Origin: Vibrio cidicii
GTDB lineage: Bacteria; Pseudomonadota; Gammaproteobacteria; Enterobacterales; Vibrionaceae
Length of the DNA: 64,000 bases
Assembly (NCBI RefSeq): GCF_009763805.1
Contig: NZ_CP046804.1
Coordinates: forward strand, 2,666,001-2,730,000
Reading direction: 5' to 3'
Below are positions 50,399 to 62,877 of the stretch, piece after piece. Under the pieces are notes generated by a model. That model ran no database searches, was not told where the DNA came from, and saw only the letters and a program-made list of their open reading frames with translations. The position numbers and the translations under genes are program-made. Position 1 is the first letter of the stretch; each line of letters opens with the position of its first letter.

Positions 50399-53198
50399 TT
50401 AGTGCGCCTGATCCCAGTTATCACCATGACCTGCATCTGCGACAAGAGGGACTTTCAACTGCGCTGCAGATTCCATCAATTCCTGTACTTTACTTTCAAT
50501 TTCGGCCAAAGATGACTCTTCCACTTCCAGAACCAGCTCATCGTGTACTTGCATCAAAAGTTTAACCCGGCCATCGCCCTCTTGCTGGATCCACTGATCA
50601 ACCAAAAGCATTGCTTTCTTGATGATGTCTGCCGCCGTGCCTTGCATCGGTGCGTTGATCGCCGCACGCTCGGCCGCTTTACGGCGCATCACGTTACGTG
50701 AGGTAATTTCCGGCAAATGCAATCGTCGACCAAAAATGGTTTCCACATAACCAAGTTCAGACGCCGTACTGCGAGTATCTTCCATATACTGCATAACACC
50801 GGGGTAGCGCTCGAAATACTTATCCATATAGCCCTGCGCTTCGCCACGCGGAATACCCAACTGCTTCGCCAAACCAAACGCACTCATGCCGTAGATCAAA
50901 CCAAAGTTCACCGCTTTAGCGCGGCGGCGCTGCTCGGAGGTGACTTGATCTATGCTCACGCCGAGAATTTCCGCAGCGGTCGCAGCGTGAATGTCTTTGC
51001 CCTGCTGGAAGGCATCCAACAACGCCTGATCACCGGAGAGATGCGCCATAATACGCAGCTCGATTTGCGAGTAGTCGACCGCAAGAATTTTGTAGCCATG
51101 CGGCGCAACGAAAGCCTGACGAATACGACGCCCTTCTTCATTACGGATCGGAATGTTCTGTAAGTTAGGATCGGTAGACGATAAGCGCCCCGTCGCCGTT
51201 ACCGCCTGATGATAAGAGGTATGCACGCGACCGGTGGTCGGGTTAATCATCTTCGGCAACTTATCGGTATAGGTGGATTTGAGCTTAGCCAGACCACGGT
51301 ATTCAAGAATCACTTTTGGCAATGGGTAGTCCAGCGCCAGTTCTTGCAACACCTCTTCATTAGTCGAAGGCGTTCCCGATGGGGTTTTCTTCACCACTGG
51401 TAATCCCATCTGCTCAAACAGAATGGTTTGCAGTTGCTTGGGCGAGTTCATATTGAACTCTTGCTCGGCGATCTCGTACGCTTTTTGCTCTAACTCATCC
51501 AAGCGCAGCGCAATTTCCTGTGATTGCGCGGATAGCTTCATGGCGTCAATCAAAACGCCAGTGCGTTCAATGCGAGACAGCACAGGCACTAACGGTACTT
51601 CAATCTCTTCATACACAGATTTGAGTTTCTCATCCGCGTTGAGCGATTCGGCTAAGCGATTGTGTAGACGCAAAGTAACATCGGCATCTTCGGCGGCGTA
51701 CACAGCGGCTTCATTTAGATCGATCTGGTTAAAGGTTAACTGATTTTTACCTTTACCTGCGATCTGCTCAAACGAGATGCAGCTGTGCTGTAAGAATCGC
51801 AGCGCCAAGCTGTCCATATCATGTTTGCCGCCAACGCTGTTGTAAACGTAAGAGGCCAACATGGTGTCGTGTTGGATACCTCGCATCTCAATGCCGTAGC
51901 GTGCCAGCACTGAAGCGTCGTATTTTAGGTTCTGACCGACTTTCGCTTGCGCATCATCTTCAAGGATTGGCTTAAGTTGTGCTAATACCCAGTCGCGATC
52001 CAACTGCTCTGGTGCATCCAAATAATCATGCGCCACGGGCACATAGGCCGCGACGCCCTCTTCGATGGCAAACGAGAGACCCACCAAATTCGCCACCATG
52101 TAGTCGAGGCTGTCGGTCTCGGTATCGAAAGCAAACAGCTCTGCCGCTTTAAGCTTATCTAGCCAGGCATGGAAAGAATCTTGGTCAAGAATCGTTTCAT
52201 ACTGGCTACGATCGATGTTTGCCGCCGACGTGTTCAGCTCTTTAGCTGGTGAAGCCGCAGCGATGGTATCGCGTGTTGATACTGATTTTTCTACCGCTTC
52301 AACCACACCCGTGCCGCCATCAAGCAGTTCCGTCAACCAAGATTTAAACGTTAACTGGCCGTAAAGCTTTATTAACTCGTCTTTGTTCGGCGCCATTTTG
52401 TGCAGAGACTCAGGTGTTTGCTCCAGCTCAACATCGAGTTTGATGGTCGCCAACTGATACGACAACAGTGCATTCTCTTTGTTATCGAGCAGTTTTTTCG
52501 CCATGGTTTTCGAACCACGAAAGCCTAATGCAGCAATTTCATCAAGGCGCTCATAAAGTGAAGCAATCCCGCCAATGCCTTGCAACAAGGCGACCGCCGT
52601 TTTATCTCCGACTCCGGGAACACCCGGGATGTTATCCACTTTGTCGCCCATCAGGGCGAGGTAATCGATGATCAGTTTCTGGCGGAATACCGAATTTTTC
52701 AATCACCCCTTCTCGATCCATCACCACATTGGTCATGGTATTGATCAGAGTGATGTTGTCATCGACCAACTGTGCCATGTCTTTATCACCAGTGCTGATT
52801 AACACTGGCATGCCTTGCTGGGAAGCTTGGTAAGCGAGCGTGCCAATCACGTCATCCGCTTCAACGCCGGGCACACAGATAAGCGGTAAGCCCATGGCGC
52901 GAATCACATCGTGCAGCGGCTCAATCTGACAGCGCAAATCATCCGGCATAGGCGGACGGTGCGCTTTGTACTCCGGATACATCTCATCACGGAAAGTCTT
53001 GCCTTTCGCGTCAAACACCACCGCGATACGCTCAGAAGCAAATTGGCGCATCATGCTACGCAGCATGTTCACCACTCCATAAACCGCGTTGGTCGGTATC
53101 TCACCATTGCTCATGGTGCCGGGGTAAGCATGAAATGCACGATAGAGATAGGAAGAGCCATCGATCAGAATCAATGGATTTTCAGGAATACTCGCCAT
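50399..53198 (-). CDS. polA: DNA polymerase I, broken by one +1 frameshift
   Basis: Removes RNA primers and fills gaps in replication and repair. The N-terminal 5' nuclease starts at the ATG at 53198 ([20 protein letters not shown]). The frame breaks at 52676-52678 in [16 protein letters not shown], where GAAAC should read GAAC. The second frame carries the rest of the nuclease and a 3'-5' exonuclease with FDTETDSLD. The polymerase motifs are A (DYSQIELR), B ([14 protein letters not shown]) and C ([10 protein letters not shown]). Corrected length is about 932 residues, as normal. Spot 42 lies downstream and RyhB upstream. Confidence 0.94.
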
Positions 53199-53527
53199 AA
53201 TTGTAGATATCCAGCAGACATTAAATTTGATGTGCTAAGGATGCCACGTCTAACCCACTGAATCTATGTTGCAGATGTAATCCTCCCTATCAATACACAA
53301 AATCTTATACTAAGCGAGGACCTCAAGCTGTGGATAACTCTGTTTATATTAATTATCCACTGGATATGCACTGGTTAAAAACGCAATCAAAGACCAACAT
53401 AAATACTTGTTTTTAAAAAACAAAATGAAAATACCACGACGAGACATTTGATCTTTTCAGGATCCTGCCATGTGGAAAAGATATTTTTTGTTGGAAAACA
53501 CAGCAGATTTGTCAAGAAAATGCACAT

Positions 53528-53754
53528 AAAAAAAGCGACATCAAAAGATGTCGCCTAGCGAAATGCGGTGCAGCCCAATCGGTGAGTACCACGGCCTGAC
53601 CAGAAAGCTATAAATTACACTGGAAGCAATGTGAGCAATGTCGTGTCAAAAAGAATGCGTGCAAGTTCTGGGCAGTTCAGTTTCATTACTTATTAACACC
53701 TTGGTTAATCGGGCAACTCAACATCCTTGTGAACTATTTCGTATTCCCTCAGAC
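53528..53754 (-). ncRNA. ryhB: RyhB iron-starvation small RNA
   Basis: About 227 nt on the minus strand. It contains the conserved core ACGACATTGCTCACATTG then CTTCCAGT (about 53613-53640), the pairing region identical to E. coli RyhB. It ends in the terminator GCGACATC ... GATGTCGC (53535-53554) followed by TTTTTTT. It is more than twice the length of the enterobacterial RNA, as known for Vibrio RyhB. Hfq-dependent repression of iron-using protein genes is established for the family. Promoter and Fur box lie at its 5' end. Confidence 0.95.
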
Positions 53755-53761
53755 GCATTTA

Positions 53762-53815
53762 ATAATAATGATTCTCATTTGATAGTCAATATCTAAATGA
53801 GAAAATATCTCATTT
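53762..53815 (-). promoter_or_regulatory. ryhB promoter with Fur box and second inverted repeat
   Basis: Minus-strand -35 TTGACT (53784-53789), 16 bases, -10 TATTAT (53762-53767). A Fur box TGAGAATCATTATTA (minus strand, 53763-53777), 12 of 14 matches, overlaps the -10 and spacer, so iron-loaded Fur would block it. Upstream is a perfect repeat AAATGAGA ... TCTCATTT (53795-53815) that overlaps the stop of the GNAT gene and may be a second Fur contact. Confidence 0.8.
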
Positions 53816-54255
53816 ATTTTGATAACTGTTTGACAAAGTGGATTCGAGATTCAGCAATGTTTTCCATTTTTTCATAATTATCAATCAGATAACCGTTTCT
53901 CAACAATAACCTCAGCATAGAGGAAAACTGATTGCGCGATTTAACTCTTAAGCGTTGATAGCCCTGCTCAAGCGCCCAAGCCTCTTGTTTCCTCTAACAG
54001 GCGTTGCGCTACGCCATAGCCTCTAGCTTGAGGTGAGACACCACCAAACCAGCTGTAGAACTCATCACTCGTTAACTGATAGCCGATTTTAAATCCCAGT
54101 AGCTGCTCATCTTGTAATGCCACCAACACCAACGATTTCTTGCCCTGTAAGCGCTCATTCAAAGTGTGCACGGTTTCTTTGCGCACAAACTCCTTGATTA
54201 TCGCCACCACCGCGACCACTTCCTCAAGCGATCCTTGACGCACTGTTATCGACAT
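53814..54255 (-). CDS. GNAT acetyltransferase, broken by one +1 frameshift
   Basis: Start ATG at 54255 with AGGAGA upstream. The first frame has GFKIGYQLTSDEFYSWFGGVSP and the acetyl-CoA loop QARGYGVAQRLLEE. It breaks at 53988-53990 (GAAAC on the minus strand). With GAAC the protein continues QEAWALEQGYQRLRVKS and LLRNGYLIDNYEK to the stop at 53814-53816, giving about 146 residues with a complete GNAT fold. Substrate unknown. It lies downstream of hemB behind a terminator and upstream of ryhB. Confidence 0.8.
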
Positions 54256-54269
54256 CGTTTCTCCTAGCA

Positions 54270-54294
54270 TAAAAAAAGCTGGCCGAAGCCAGCC
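54270..54294 (-). terminator. Terminator of hemB
   Basis: Stem GCTGGC, loop TTCG, stem GCCAGC, followed on the minus strand by TTTTTTT. The next ribosome site follows within 20 bases. Confidence 0.9.
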
Positions 54295-54311
54295 TGTTAA
54301 GCTCTTTGCTC

Positions 54312-55394
<1,083 letters not shown>

Positions 55395-55506
55395 TCATAT
55401 CACTCTAGGTGCATGACGCCAGCAACAAAGCGGAAAAATGCCAAAAATGACCAAACGCTCACACTGACGTATAATCGCCCCACTGCTTTTATAACGAGAC
55501 TCCGTA

Positions 55507-56271
55507 ATGATCGATACTCATGCCCATATCTACGCCAGCGAATTTGATCAAGACCGTGCACAGGTCGTGGCACGTGCACAGCAGCAAGGCATTAGCAAGA
55601 TCTTGTTACCCAATATCGACCTCGAATCGATTGAACCAATGCTCGCTACTGAAGCTGCCTATCCCGATGTCTGCCGCTCGATGATGGGATTACATCCCTG
55701 CTATGTCGATGCCAATGTCAAAGAGACACTCAGCATCATTCACCGCTGGTTTGCCAAACACCCTTTCATTGCGGTGGGTGAAATTGGCATTGATCTGTAT
55801 TGGGATAAAACCTATCGCCAAGAGCAGGAGTGGGCATTCATCACCCAGCTCAATTGGGCTAAAGAGATGGATTTACCTGTAGTGATTCACACGCGCGATT
55901 CGATTGAGGAGACACTAAAATTGCTGCGACAAGAGCAAGATGGCTCATTGCGCGGCGTGTTTCACTGTTTTGGCGGTAGCGTGGAAGAAGCCAAAGCGAT
56001 CAACGATCTCGGTTTTCATCTTGGCCTTGGCGGAGTTTCCACCTTTAAAAATGGCGGAATGGACAGCGTTATCCCACAGTTGGATATGAACTACGTGATT
56101 TTGGAAACGGATTGCCCTTATCTCGCCCCCGTGCCACATCGGGGCAAACGCAACGAACCCGCTTACACGTCACTGGTTGCCCAACGTGTGGCCGAACTGC
56201 GCGGATGCTCGCTGCAACAAGTGGACACGCTGACCACTCACAATGCGCAGCAACTGTTTCAACTGTTCTAA
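55507..56271 (+). CDS. TatD-family metal-dependent hydrolase
   Basis: A 254-residue TIM-barrel enzyme. Metal ligands appear in DTHAHI (3-8), GEIGID, VIHTRD, HCFGG and LETDCPYL. TatD enzymes are DNases or related nucleases; the in vivo role is uncertain. In enterobacteria tatD belongs to the tatABCD operon. Here the tat genes run convergently to it on the other strand, so this copy is near but not in that operon, and it may be a paralogue. Confidence 0.88.
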   Translation: MIDTHAHIYASEFDQDRAQVVARAQQQGISKILLPNIDLESIEPMLATEAAYPDVCRSMMGLHPCYVDANVKETLSIIHRWFAKHPFIAVGEIGIDLYWDKTYRQEQEWAFITQLNWAKEMDLPVVIHTRDSIEETLKLLRQEQDGSLRGVFHCFGGSVEEAKAINDLGFHLGLGGVSTFKNGGMDSVIPQLDMNYVILETDCPYLAPVPHRGKRNEPAYTSLVAQRVAELRGCSLQQVDTLTTHNAQQLFQLF

Positions 56272-56466
56272 CACAGAGTGTGATACAGCTAATCTATCTC
56301 ATCGCCACTAGAAATGAGAGCAAGCGTGTTTTTTGCGCGGCTAATTTATTAAATCATAACGATATTTTATTATTTTATGGGATAAAGATCACGTTAGGGC
56401 ATGGAATAACACTCCAATTGCATATATGATCCAGCGCACAAAATACATAACACGTGAGTTATCAGC

Positions 56467-56583
56467 ATGTGCAATCATAGTGTTCACTTACAACGTCAGC
56501 ATCGAACTTTTTGGCATAAAATCATGGGTGTAAAAGAGCTTTACGTCTGCACCAAATGCGGCCATGTGGTCAAAGTGAAATAA
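56467..56583 (+). CDS. Candidate 38-residue CxxC zinc-ribbon protein
   Basis: A short ORF starting at ATG 56467 (MCNHSVHLQRQHRTFWHKI) and ending ELYVCTKCGHVVKVK. The CTKCGH knuckle is typical of half a zinc ribbon, and the Cys-Asn-His at the N-terminus could complete a metal site. Its stop runs straight into a terminator hairpin, as expected for a real gene. The ribosome site (GTGAG, about nine bases upstream) is modest. The rest of 56272-56466 shows no other gene. I do not recognise the protein. Confidence 0.5.
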   Translation: MCNHSVHLQRQHRTFWHKIMGVKELYVCTKCGHVVKVK

Positions 56584-56584
56584 A

Positions 56585-56607
56585 AAAGCGGCTTCTTCAG
56601 CCGCTTT
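56585..56607. terminator. Bidirectional terminator between the small ORF and tatC
   Basis: Stem AAAGCGGCT/AGCCGCTTT with loop TCTTC, with A and T runs on both sides. Confidence 0.9.
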
Positions 56608-56630
56608 TCTTACTTCATTCTTGTCTACTT

Positions 56631-57377
56631 CTACTCTTCACTCTCTGCAGGATCCGCTTTACGCGTGTAAAAACGCGCAAAGAACAAGCCCACTTCGAAC
56701 AGCAAACACATCGGTACCGCAAGTAAGGTTTGCGAAATAATATCTGGCGGCGTGAGCAACATACCGACCACAAACGCACCCACGACAATATAAGGGCGTT
56801 TTTCACTCAAACTCTTCGGGTTAGTGGCCCCAGTCCAGCAAAGCAGAATGATCGCCACTGGCACTTCAAAGGCAATGCCGAAGGCCAAAAATAGCGCCAA
56901 AACAAAATCTAAGTAGCTGGCTATATCGGTGGCAAATTCGACACCGCCCAATGAGATGGCGGTGAAAAAACCAAACACCAGCGGAAAGACCACAAAATAA
57001 GCGAACGCCACACCACAGTAAAACAGCAGCGAGCTGGACACCAACAGCGGCATCACCAAACGACGTTCATGCTTGTACAAACCGGGCGCAACAAAGGCCC
57101 ACACTTGGTACAAAATGAACGGTACTGCCACAAACACCGAAGCGATCAAAGTCAACTTCAATGGCGTGAAAAAGGGCGACGCCACATCGGTGGCAATCAT
57201 GGTTGCCCCGGCAGGTAAACGTTCGACCAAAGGCGCTGAAACGAACTCATAGATCTCAGCGGAAAAATAGATTAGCCCGACAAACACCACCAGTACCGAG
57301 ACGATCGCTTTGAGTAGTCGATTGCGCAGTTCAAGTAAGTGGCTAATCAGGGGCTGTGTCTGCTCTACAGAAGACAT
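56631..57377 (-). CDS. tatC: Sec-independent protein translocase TatC
   Basis: A 248-residue membrane protein with six helices. It recognises twin-arginine signal peptides together with TatB. The family N-terminus [13 protein letters not shown] and the periplasmic [14 protein letters not shown] are present. It is last of tatABC; its ATG is 66 bases after the tatB stop. Confidence 0.95.
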   Translation of the reverse strand: MSSVEQTQPLISHLLELRNRLLKAIVSVLVVFVGLIYFSAEIYEFVSAPLVERLPAGATMIATDVASPFFTPLKLTLIASVFVAVPFILYQVWAFVAPGLYKHERRLVMPLLVSSSLLFYCGVAFAYFVVFPLVFGFFTAISLGGVEFATDIASYLDFVLALFLAFGIAFEVPVAIILLCWTGATNPKSLSEKRPYIVVGAFVVGMLLTPPDIISQTLLAVPMCLLFEVGLFFARFYTRKADPAESEE

Positions 57378-57442
57378 ATCAAACCTCTACAGTCAAAACA
57401 GAGCAAAAAGGAGCGACCATCGGCCGCTCCTGAGAAAAGAGA

Positions 57443-57838
57443 TTATTCGGCTTTGCTATCTGCCGTTTTTGTGGGGGTGGCTTCGAGCGCCGAGTCAGGC
57501 GCTTTTTCTGTCACTGGCTCCTTAGGCGCAGAAGCCGCTTCAGGGGAAGCGTAAGGTCGATTGACCGACTGCGCCGCTTGCTGCAATTGTTCCACCGACG
57601 CTTTGAGCTCTGGCGAGAGATTTTCCATCCCCATTTGCTCCGCTTTGCGTAAGTTTTCCTGCAACTCCTGCACTTTCAACTCGTGTGCCAGCTCATCTTT
57701 AACGCTGTTGGCCATGCTGCGCGCCGCACCAACAAAGCGCGACACGCTGCGAATTGCATGCGGCAAACGTTCTGGCCCCAGAACTACCAGACCCACCACA
57801 GATATCAATACCAGTTCCCAAAAACCGATATCAAACAC
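57443..57838 (-). CDS. tatB: Sec-independent protein translocase TatB
   Basis: A 131-residue protein. A single N-terminal helix ([25 protein letters not shown], in pieces, about 2-22) ends in the GPERLP hinge and is followed by an amphipathic helix and a Pro/Ala-rich tail. It binds the signal peptide together with TatC. tatA lies four bases upstream. Confidence 0.95.
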   Translation of the reverse strand: MFDIGFWELVLISVVGLVVLGPERLPHAIRSVSRFVGAARSMANSVKDELAHELKVQELQENLRKAEQMGMENLSPELKASVEQLQQAAQSVNRPYASPEAASAPKEPVTEKAPDSALEATPTKTADSKAE

Positions 57839-57841
57839 GAA

Positions 57842-58078
57842 TTATGCCTGCTCTTTATCTTTTTTGGTTTCGCTTGCAGCTTGCTTGGTTTGCTGCTCGA
57901 GACTCTTGGGTTCGAAGTCTGCGTCTTTTTTGTCTGACTCATCGTCATTCATGGCTTTCTTGAAACCTTTGATCGCGCCGCCCAGATCGCCGCCAATGCC
58001 ACGCAACTTCTTGGTTCCGAACAGCAATATAACGATGACAGCAATGATTAGCAGTTGCCAGATACTGATACCACCCAT
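57842..58078 (-). CDS. tatA: Sec-independent protein translocase TatA
   Basis: A 78-residue pore-forming component. The membrane helix ([15 protein letters not shown], about 7-21) is followed by the FGTKKL hinge and the amphipathic helix [14 protein letters not shown]. The acidic tail contains DDESDKKD. It heads tatABC and follows ubiB by 52 bases. Confidence 0.95.
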   Translation of the reverse strand: MGGISIWQLLIIAVIVILLFGTKKLRGIGGDLGGAIKGFKKAMNDDESDKKDADFEPKSLEQQTKQAASETKKDKEQA

Positions 58079-58130
58079 TTTCTTTACCTCGGGTTTTGTA
58101 AAACAAACAATTTGATTAAGAGTTTAACGC

Positions 58131-59765
58131 CTATTGACGATAAGCTCGCCAGCTAAACAGCCAAAATGTGACGCCCATAAGCGCCGTTATCCATGACAGC
58201 TGCTCAAACGCATGGTCCACCAATATCGCTGAGCATACGACTAAGGTGGCGCCAACGCCAAATAAAAACTTTCCTGTCGCCTGCGAGCGCTTGCTTTGTC
58301 GATAGCCCTGATAAAGCTGATCCATTCTCTGGTTCATCGCTTTACCTTGTCTTAAGCTGTCGTAAAGCAGCTCCGGCAGTTCCGGTAATTTTTCTGCCCA
58401 GAACGGCGCACGATCTTTAATCGCGTTGAGCACCGCCTGCGGGCCAACCTGATTCATCATCCAGCGCTCTAAGTAGGGTTTGGCGGTTTCCCACAAATCC
58501 AATTGCGGATAGAGCTGTCGCCCTAATCCCTCAACATAGAGCAAGGTTTTTTGCAATAGCACCAGTTGCGGTTGCACTTCCATATTGAATCGGCGTGCTG
58601 TGTTGAACAAATTCAGCAGCACGTGACCAAAAGAGATCTCACACAAAGGCTTGGCAAAAATAGGCTCACAGACGATACGGATCGCGAACTCAAACTCGTC
58701 GATATTAGTATCGGCTGGCACCCAGCCGGAATCGACATGCAGCTCAGCCACCCGACGATAATCACGATTAAAAAAGGCCAGAAAGTTTTCCGCCAGATAG
58801 CGTTTATCTTCACTGTTGAGTGTTCCGACGATCCCGCAATCCAACCCGATCCACTGAGGGTTTTCTGGGTGGTTAGGGCTGACAAACACATTCCCCGGAT
58901 GCATATCCGCATGGAAAAAGCTGTCACGAAACACTTGGGTGAAGAACACGCTGACACCACGCTCAGCCAGCAGCTTCATGTTGGTGCCGTTAGCGACCAA
59001 GCCTTCAATATCAGAAACTTGGATGCCATATATTCGCTCAGAAACCATGACAGTTTCATTACTAAAGTCCGGAAAAACTTCCGGCACGTACAGCTCTTCA
59101 CTGTTTTCGAAATTGCGTCTGAGTTGGATAGCGTTGGCTGCTTCTCGGCGCAGGTCCAGCTCATCCAGCAGTGTTTTTTCGTACTCACGCACCACTTCAA
59201 TCGGCTTAAGACGACGCGTCTGCGGCAGCGCTTTGGCGACAATGCGCGCCATGCGGTGCATCAGTTTGAGATCAGCATCAATGATGGGGCGAATGTCTGG
59301 ACGAATGACTTTCAAAACCACTTCACGACCGTTGGATTTCAGACGCGCGGTGTGTACTTGGGCAATCGATGCCGACGCCAGCGGCGTGACATCAAATTCA
59401 TCAAACCAAGTTTCCAGCGGCCCGCCCAAGGCTTTCTCTATTTGTGCTTTCGCCAAATGACCATCGAAAGGAGCGACTTGGTCTTGCAGCAGCGCTAAAG
59501 GGTCGGCAATGTGCGGCGGAAAAAGATCCCGCCTCGTTGAGAGCATCTGGCCAAACTTGATCCACACGGGCCCAAGCGATTGCAACGCCAAACGCAGGCG
59601 TTCTCCGGGCGGCTTATCGGCGTGACGATTTTTAATCCAAAATAGGCTTTTACGCAGTAAAAGGGGCGCTTTAGTTAGCTGGTGCGCCGGTAAGAGGTCA
59701 TCTAAACCGTATTCCAGCTGCACTTGAATAATCTGATACAGGCGTTTCAGTTCGGTTGGCGTCAT
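58131..59765 (-). CDS. ubiB: Ubiquinone biosynthesis ATPase/kinase-like UbiB
   Basis: A 544-residue atypical kinase-like protein needed for coenzyme Q synthesis. The KxGQ motif is in [16 protein letters not shown], with the Ala-rich loop [13 protein letters not shown] and [10 protein letters not shown]. Two hydrophobic helices lie at the C-terminus (about 495-540). Its start overlaps the ubiJ stop by four bases. Confidence 0.95.
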   Translation of the reverse strand: MTPTELKRLYQIIQVQLEYGLDDLLPAHQLTKAPLLLRKSLFWIKNRHADKPPGERLRLALQSLGPVWIKFGQMLSTRRDLFPPHIADPLALLQDQVAPFDGHLAKAQIEKALGGPLETWFDEFDVTPLASASIAQVHTARLKSNGREVVLKVIRPDIRPIIDADLKLMHRMARIVAKALPQTRRLKPIEVVREYEKTLLDELDLRREAANAIQLRRNFENSEELYVPEVFPDFSNETVMVSERIYGIQVSDIEGLVANGTNMKLLAERGVSVFFTQVFRDSFFHADMHPGNVFVSPNHPENPQWIGLDCGIVGTLNSEDKRYLAENFLAFFNRDYRRVAELHVDSGWVPADTNIDEFEFAIRIVCEPIFAKPLCEISFGHVLLNLFNTARRFNMEVQPQLVLLQKTLLYVEGLGRQLYPQLDLWETAKPYLERWMMNQVGPQAVLNAIKDRAPFWAEKLPELPELLYDSLRQGKAMNQRMDQLYQGYRQSKRSQATGKFLFGVGATLVVCSAILVDHAFEQLSWITALMGVTFWLFSWRAYRQ

Positions 59766-60367
59766 GCTTTCTCCAGCAATCGCGTCAAACGCGCTTCCAA
59801 TTGAGCGGTGGCACTTTGCACGTCATCCACTTGGTCACAAAAGTGCGCCACTTCTAGCGGCCCCGGCGCAACACGCAACTCTTCGGTTAACACTTGCCCC
59901 AAATGGTTTTGATGTTTCTTCGCCTGAGCACGCAAAAACTCGCCAACATTGCGCGCCCCTTGTACGGCGCTGTGAGCGACCACATCGCCCGTGACACGCG
60001 ACAGCCACTCTTCCACATCCGGCTTAGCATCAGTCATCAACTGGGCAAACTTCTGCGCCAGTTGGATATCGCCGTCCAGCACCAGTTGGTCTTGCTTAAT
60101 CAGACGCGTGATGTTGGCCTGCTCACGCAATTGCGGCAGAACCGAGAGATTGAGCGACAAATAACAATCTGGCTGGCCTTCATAATCGGCCAGCACATCG
60201 ATTTGCTGACTGAACACAAAGGTCAGCGTCTGGTTAAGCTCTTTGAGATGGATTTGAATCACCTGCCCTTTGAGACGTAACAGGCGACGCTGTAGATCCG
60301 GATTGTCTTTGAACAACACATTAAGTGTGGTTTCAATCGCAGCGGTGATCAGCGGAGCAAAAGGCAT
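59762..60367 (-). CDS. ubiJ: Ubiquinone biosynthesis accessory factor UbiJ
   Basis: A 201-residue protein with an N-terminal SCP2 lipid-binding domain and a C-terminal coiled coil (about 175-200). With UbiK it organises the ubiquinone-synthesis metabolon. It overlaps ubiB by four bases and lies eight bases after ubiE. Confidence 0.93.
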   Translation of the reverse strand: MPFAPLITAAIETTLNVLFKDNPDLQRRLLRLKGQVIQIHLKELNQTLTFVFSQQIDVLADYEGQPDCYLSLNLSVLPQLREQANITRLIKQDQLVLDGDIQLAQKFAQLMTDAKPDVEEWLSRVTGDVVAHSAVQGARNVGEFLRAQAKKHQNHLGQVLTEELRVAPGPLEVAHFCDQVDDVQSATAQLEARLTRLLEKA

Positions 60368-60375
60368 GGGCGACC

Positions 60376-61158
60376 TCAGAATTTAAAACCACGGTGCAAA
60401 GCGACAATGCCGCCAGTGAGATTGTAATACGAGGTATTGTCAAAGCCCGCTTCGTTCATCATGCCTTTCAGTGTCTCTTGATCTGGGTGCATGCGAATCG
60501 ATTCAGCCAGATAGCGGTAACTTTCTGCATCGTTGGCCACCAACTGGCCCATTTTAGGCAACAGATGGAACGAGTACGCATCGTATACTTTGGAAAGTGG
60601 TGCAAAAACCGGTTTGGAAAATTCCAGCACCAACAAACGACCGCCGGGCTTGAGCACGCGAAACATCGAACGCAGCGCTTTCTCTTTGTCGGTCACGTTA
60701 CGCAGACAGAAACTGATGGTGATGACATCAAAATAGTCGTCCGGGAAAGGCAGTTCTTCTGCGTTGGCTTGCACGTAGTGCACATTGCCGACGATGCCGC
60801 TGTCACGCAGCTTATCGCGGCCAACGTTGAGCATTGAATTGTTGATATCAGCGAGGATAACGTGGCCTTTTTCACCAACGATACGCGAGAATTTCGCCGT
60901 CAGATCGCCCGTGCCACCACCGAGATCCAACACACGCTGCCCAGGGCGAGCGCCACTGCAATCAATGGTGAAGCGTTTCCAAAGACGGTGAACCCCACCC
61001 GACATCAAGTCGTTCATGATGTCGTATTTCGCGGCGACCGAATGGAACACCTGCGCTACTTTGGCGACTTTCTCGTCTTTGGCGACAGTGGTAAAACCGA
61101 AGTGGGTGGTTTCCTGAGATTCTAAGGCTGTATCTGATTGCACGCTGATATCCGTCAT
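60376..61158 (-). CDS. ubiE: Ubiquinone/menaquinone methyltransferase UbiE
   Basis: A 260-residue SAM methyltransferase that methylates the quinone ring in both ubiquinone and menaquinone synthesis. It has motif [33 protein letters not shown] near the N-terminus, and [17 protein letters not shown]. It heads the ubiE-ubiJ-ubiB-tatABC run, downstream of rmuC. Confidence 0.96.
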   Translation of the reverse strand: MTDISVQSDTALESQETTHFGFTTVAKDEKVAKVAQVFHSVAAKYDIMNDLMSGGVHRLWKRFTIDCSGARPGQRVLDLGGGTGDLTAKFSRIVGEKGHVILADINNSMLNVGRDKLRDSGIVGNVHYVQANAEELPFPDDYFDVITISFCLRNVTDKEKALRSMFRVLKPGGRLLVLEFSKPVFAPLSKVYDAYSFHLLPKMGQLVANDAESYRYLAESIRMHPDQETLKGMMNEAGFDNTSYYNLTGGIVALHRGFKF

Positions 61159-61230
61159 TATTCTTCCTCTTGAGCAGCACGGTTCGACATCGGACCCAAT
61201 TTTGGTTGTACGGCCCTCGACTGCGGGCGA

Positions 61231-62746
61231 TTAGTTTACTTTATCCTCAGCGGGATGTCTTTCTACTAAAGGGTCATTTTGTGCTAATTGAACCAAATCG
61301 GCCGAAATGGGCCGTTTCACTTCAACCCCTAACTCTTTGAAACTTTCGGCTTGGCGGATGACGTTGCCACGACCGGTAACCAGCTTATTCATCGCTCCTT
61401 GATAGCTCTGATTGGCTTTATCTAATGCGCCGCCGAGGTTTTGCATATCATCGACAAACAGGCGCAGTTTGTCGTAGAGCTTGCTCGCGCGCTCAGCGAT
61501 GATTTTCGCATTTTGATTCTGCCTTTCGTTGCGCCATAAATTGTCGATGGTACGCAGCGCCACCAGCAAAGTGGTCGGGCTGACGAGAATGATGTTGTGC
61601 TCCAGCGCCTCTTTAACCAAGCTCGGATCAGCCTGAATGGCCAACTGAAACGCAGGTTCAACCGGAATGAACATCAGCACGTAATCTAAACTGTGGATGC
61701 CGCGCAACTGGTGATAATCTTTGACACTCAATCCCTTGATATGACTGCGCAGCGCCGCCAAGTGCTCGCTCAGCGCCTGCTCGCGCTGCTCGTCCGTGTC
61801 GGCATGGAAATAGCGTTCATAGGCGACCAGCGCCATTTTCGAGTCAATCACCACCTGCTTATCTTGTGGCAGAGAGACAATCACATCCGGCTGATAACGC
61901 TTGCCCGCTTCATTTTGCAGGCTAACCTGCGTTTGATATTCGTGCCCTTCACGCAGGCCCGACTCTTTGAGCACCCGCGCCAGTACCACTTCGCCCCAGT
62001 TGCCCTGCTGCTTGTTGTCGCCTTTGAGCGCTTGGGTCAAATTGAGCGCTTCCCGGCTCATCTGCTCGTTGAGGCGCTGCAAATTTTTCAGCTCATGCAC
62101 TAAGGTGTGGCGCTCTTTCGCTTCTTGGCTAAAACTGTCGTTAACCTGCTTTTTGAACCCTTCCAACTGCTCTTTCAGCGGCGAGAGCAACCCCTCTAAA
62201 CTGAGGCGATTTTGTTGATCCACTTTGGCGGTTTTCTCTTCAAACAGCTGGTTCGCCAGCAGCTCGAAACTGCTGCTTGAGGCGCGTTTCCGCCTGTTCA
62301 AGCAACTGCAACTTCTCTTGATTGGCTTGATTGACCTGCTCATGGCGTGCTTGCTGCTCACGCAGTTGTGTCTCTAAGCTCGCTTTTTCTTCACGCAGGC
62401 GGCTTAACTCGTCGGCGTAGTGCTGGCGTTCTTGTTTGACCGCCTCGAAGTAGCGCAACTTCTCTAGCGCGGCCATCAATTTGCCATGCGACTGTTTGAC
62501 CTCAAACGCCGCTTTATCGCGCTCTTCGTCGTATTCATCCAGCTCGCTTTGCGCTTGGGCCAGGGTGCGCGTGAGCTGCTCAATCTGGCTTTTGGCCAGT
62601 TGCTTGTCGCTTTCAAGCTGCTGCAAAAGCAACTGATTCTGATAGGCGAATTTCTGTTTGGTCCACCAACTGGCGAACGCGGCACTGCAGGTTGCGGCGC
62701 CCACGACCGCCAGCAATAGGGTCTGATTTTCGATAATCCATTGCAT
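61231..62746 (-). CDS. rmuC: DNA recombination protein RmuC, broken by one +1 frameshift
   Basis: N-terminal membrane helix (about 7-27), a long coiled coil (about 35-190) and a C-terminal nuclease-like DUF195 domain (GNWGEVVLARVLKESGL, VIDSKMALVAYERY). The frame breaks at 62267-62269, where QQFELLANQL needs GTTC but GTTTC is present on the minus strand. Corrected length is about 504 residues. RmuC limits inversions at short repeats. It is followed by ubiE, as in E. coli. Confidence 0.9.
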
Positions 62747-62877
62747 AATAAGGAGTTGACCGAGCTAAGATGCGTGCTTCAATGGTATTTTGGTACTGGA
62801 TAAATGTCCAGTTTGTTGCCCAGAAAATCCTCGCTTACACTGGCTGTTTTGTCTCTCCGCTATTGAAACGAGGAATC

